Source: Thermoplasmata archaeon
Lineage (GTDB): Archaea; Thermoplasmatota; Thermoplasmata; B31-G17
Length of the DNA: 6,297 bases
Direction: 5' to 3'
Assembly (NCBI GenBank): GCA_003649915.1
Contig: QMTG01000065.1
Location: forward strand, 1 to 6,297
The position numbers and the translations under genes were made by a program. This document shows positions 6,227-6,297 of the stretch, piece after piece; the first letter of the stretch is position 1; the number at the start of each line of letters is the position of its first letter. The notes below the pieces were generated by a model. It was not told the origin of the DNA. It did no database searches and saw nothing but the letters and a program-made list of their open reading frames with translations.

Positions 6227-6297
6227 TCACCTTAGCATATTTTTAATTCTTATAGCATTCCCAGCTTTTTGCCCCAGACCTCTATGAATTTTCGCAG
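6227..6297 (-). CDS. Possible 3' end of a convergent gene, frame uncertain
   Basis: Two minus-strand frames are open from the right edge. One encodes LRKFIEVWGKKLGML and stops with TAA at 6250-6252. The other encodes AKIHRGLGQKAGNAIRIKNMLR and stops with TGA at 6227-6229. Both read like plausible protein ends, and too little is present to choose between them or name a family. A convergent gene would fit the end of alaS at 6176. The interval given covers the longer option. Confidence 0.3.
   Translation of the reverse strand, partial: AKIHRGLGQKAGNAIRIKNMLR
6238..6251 (+). terminator. Possible T-rich terminator of alaS
   Basis: TATTTTTAATTCTT lies about 60 bases after the alaS stop and contains the only T5 run on the plus strand in that stretch. 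It overlaps the presumed 3' end of the convergent gene, which weakens the call. Confidence 0.2.

Noticed and set aside
6181..6246. Short plus-strand ORF after alaS (MYYMLHSIAITRLLHF...)
   Set aside because: It is only 21 codons, has no promoter or ribosome site, and lies where a convergent gene probably ends.
1..6297. CRISPR array, insertion sequence, prophage or defence island
   Set aside because: I saw no spaced repeats, terminal inverted repeats, transposase or integrase motifs. The two synthetase genes are intact housekeeping genes.

Overview
The window is archaeal chromosomal DNA. Three things show this: an alanyl-tRNA synthetase of the archaeal form (N-terminal four-cysteine extension, 917 residues), a tRNA-Gly gene with no encoded CCA end, and TATA/BRE-type promoters. 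Three genes have a TATA-like box about 27-28 bases before an ATG and no Shine-Dalgarno sequence, so leaderless transcripts look common here. The base composition is AT-rich and AGA/AGG and ATA codons are used freely. I suspect a euryarchaeon, perhaps Thermoplasmata-like because of the leaderless style and the surface-protein remnants, but the sequence alone does not settle the lineage.

Layout, left to right. At 1-401 (minus) is the 5' part of an unrecognised, cysteine-containing, probably membrane-anchored protein that runs off the left edge. At 471-544 (minus) is tRNA-Gly with anticodon UCC. At 598-2046 (minus) is cysS, cysteinyl-tRNA synthetase, whose true start is probably the internal ATG at 2025. 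At about 2104-2660 (minus) is what looks like a decayed secreted-protein gene: a signal peptide and two beta-propeller repeats in one frame, followed by a beta-helix-like segment in another. An 89-base divergent promoter region follows. At 2750-3349 (plus) is a small type I membrane protein with an extracellular beta-rich domain. At 3423-6176 (plus) is alaS. The last 120 bases probably hold the 3' end of a convergent minus-strand gene, but its frame is uncertain.

The well-identified genes serve translation: two aminoacyl-tRNA synthetases and one tRNA. cysS, tRNA-Gly and the leftmost gene share a strand with no obvious terminator between them, although separate TATA-like boxes precede the latter two. 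The two cell-surface genes between the synthetases have no visible link to translation. I found no mobile element, CRISPR array or defence system. The best observations are the consistent leaderless promoter geometry and its effect on the cysS start, the broken surface-protein gene, and an aspartate replacing a zinc-ligand cysteine in CysRS.
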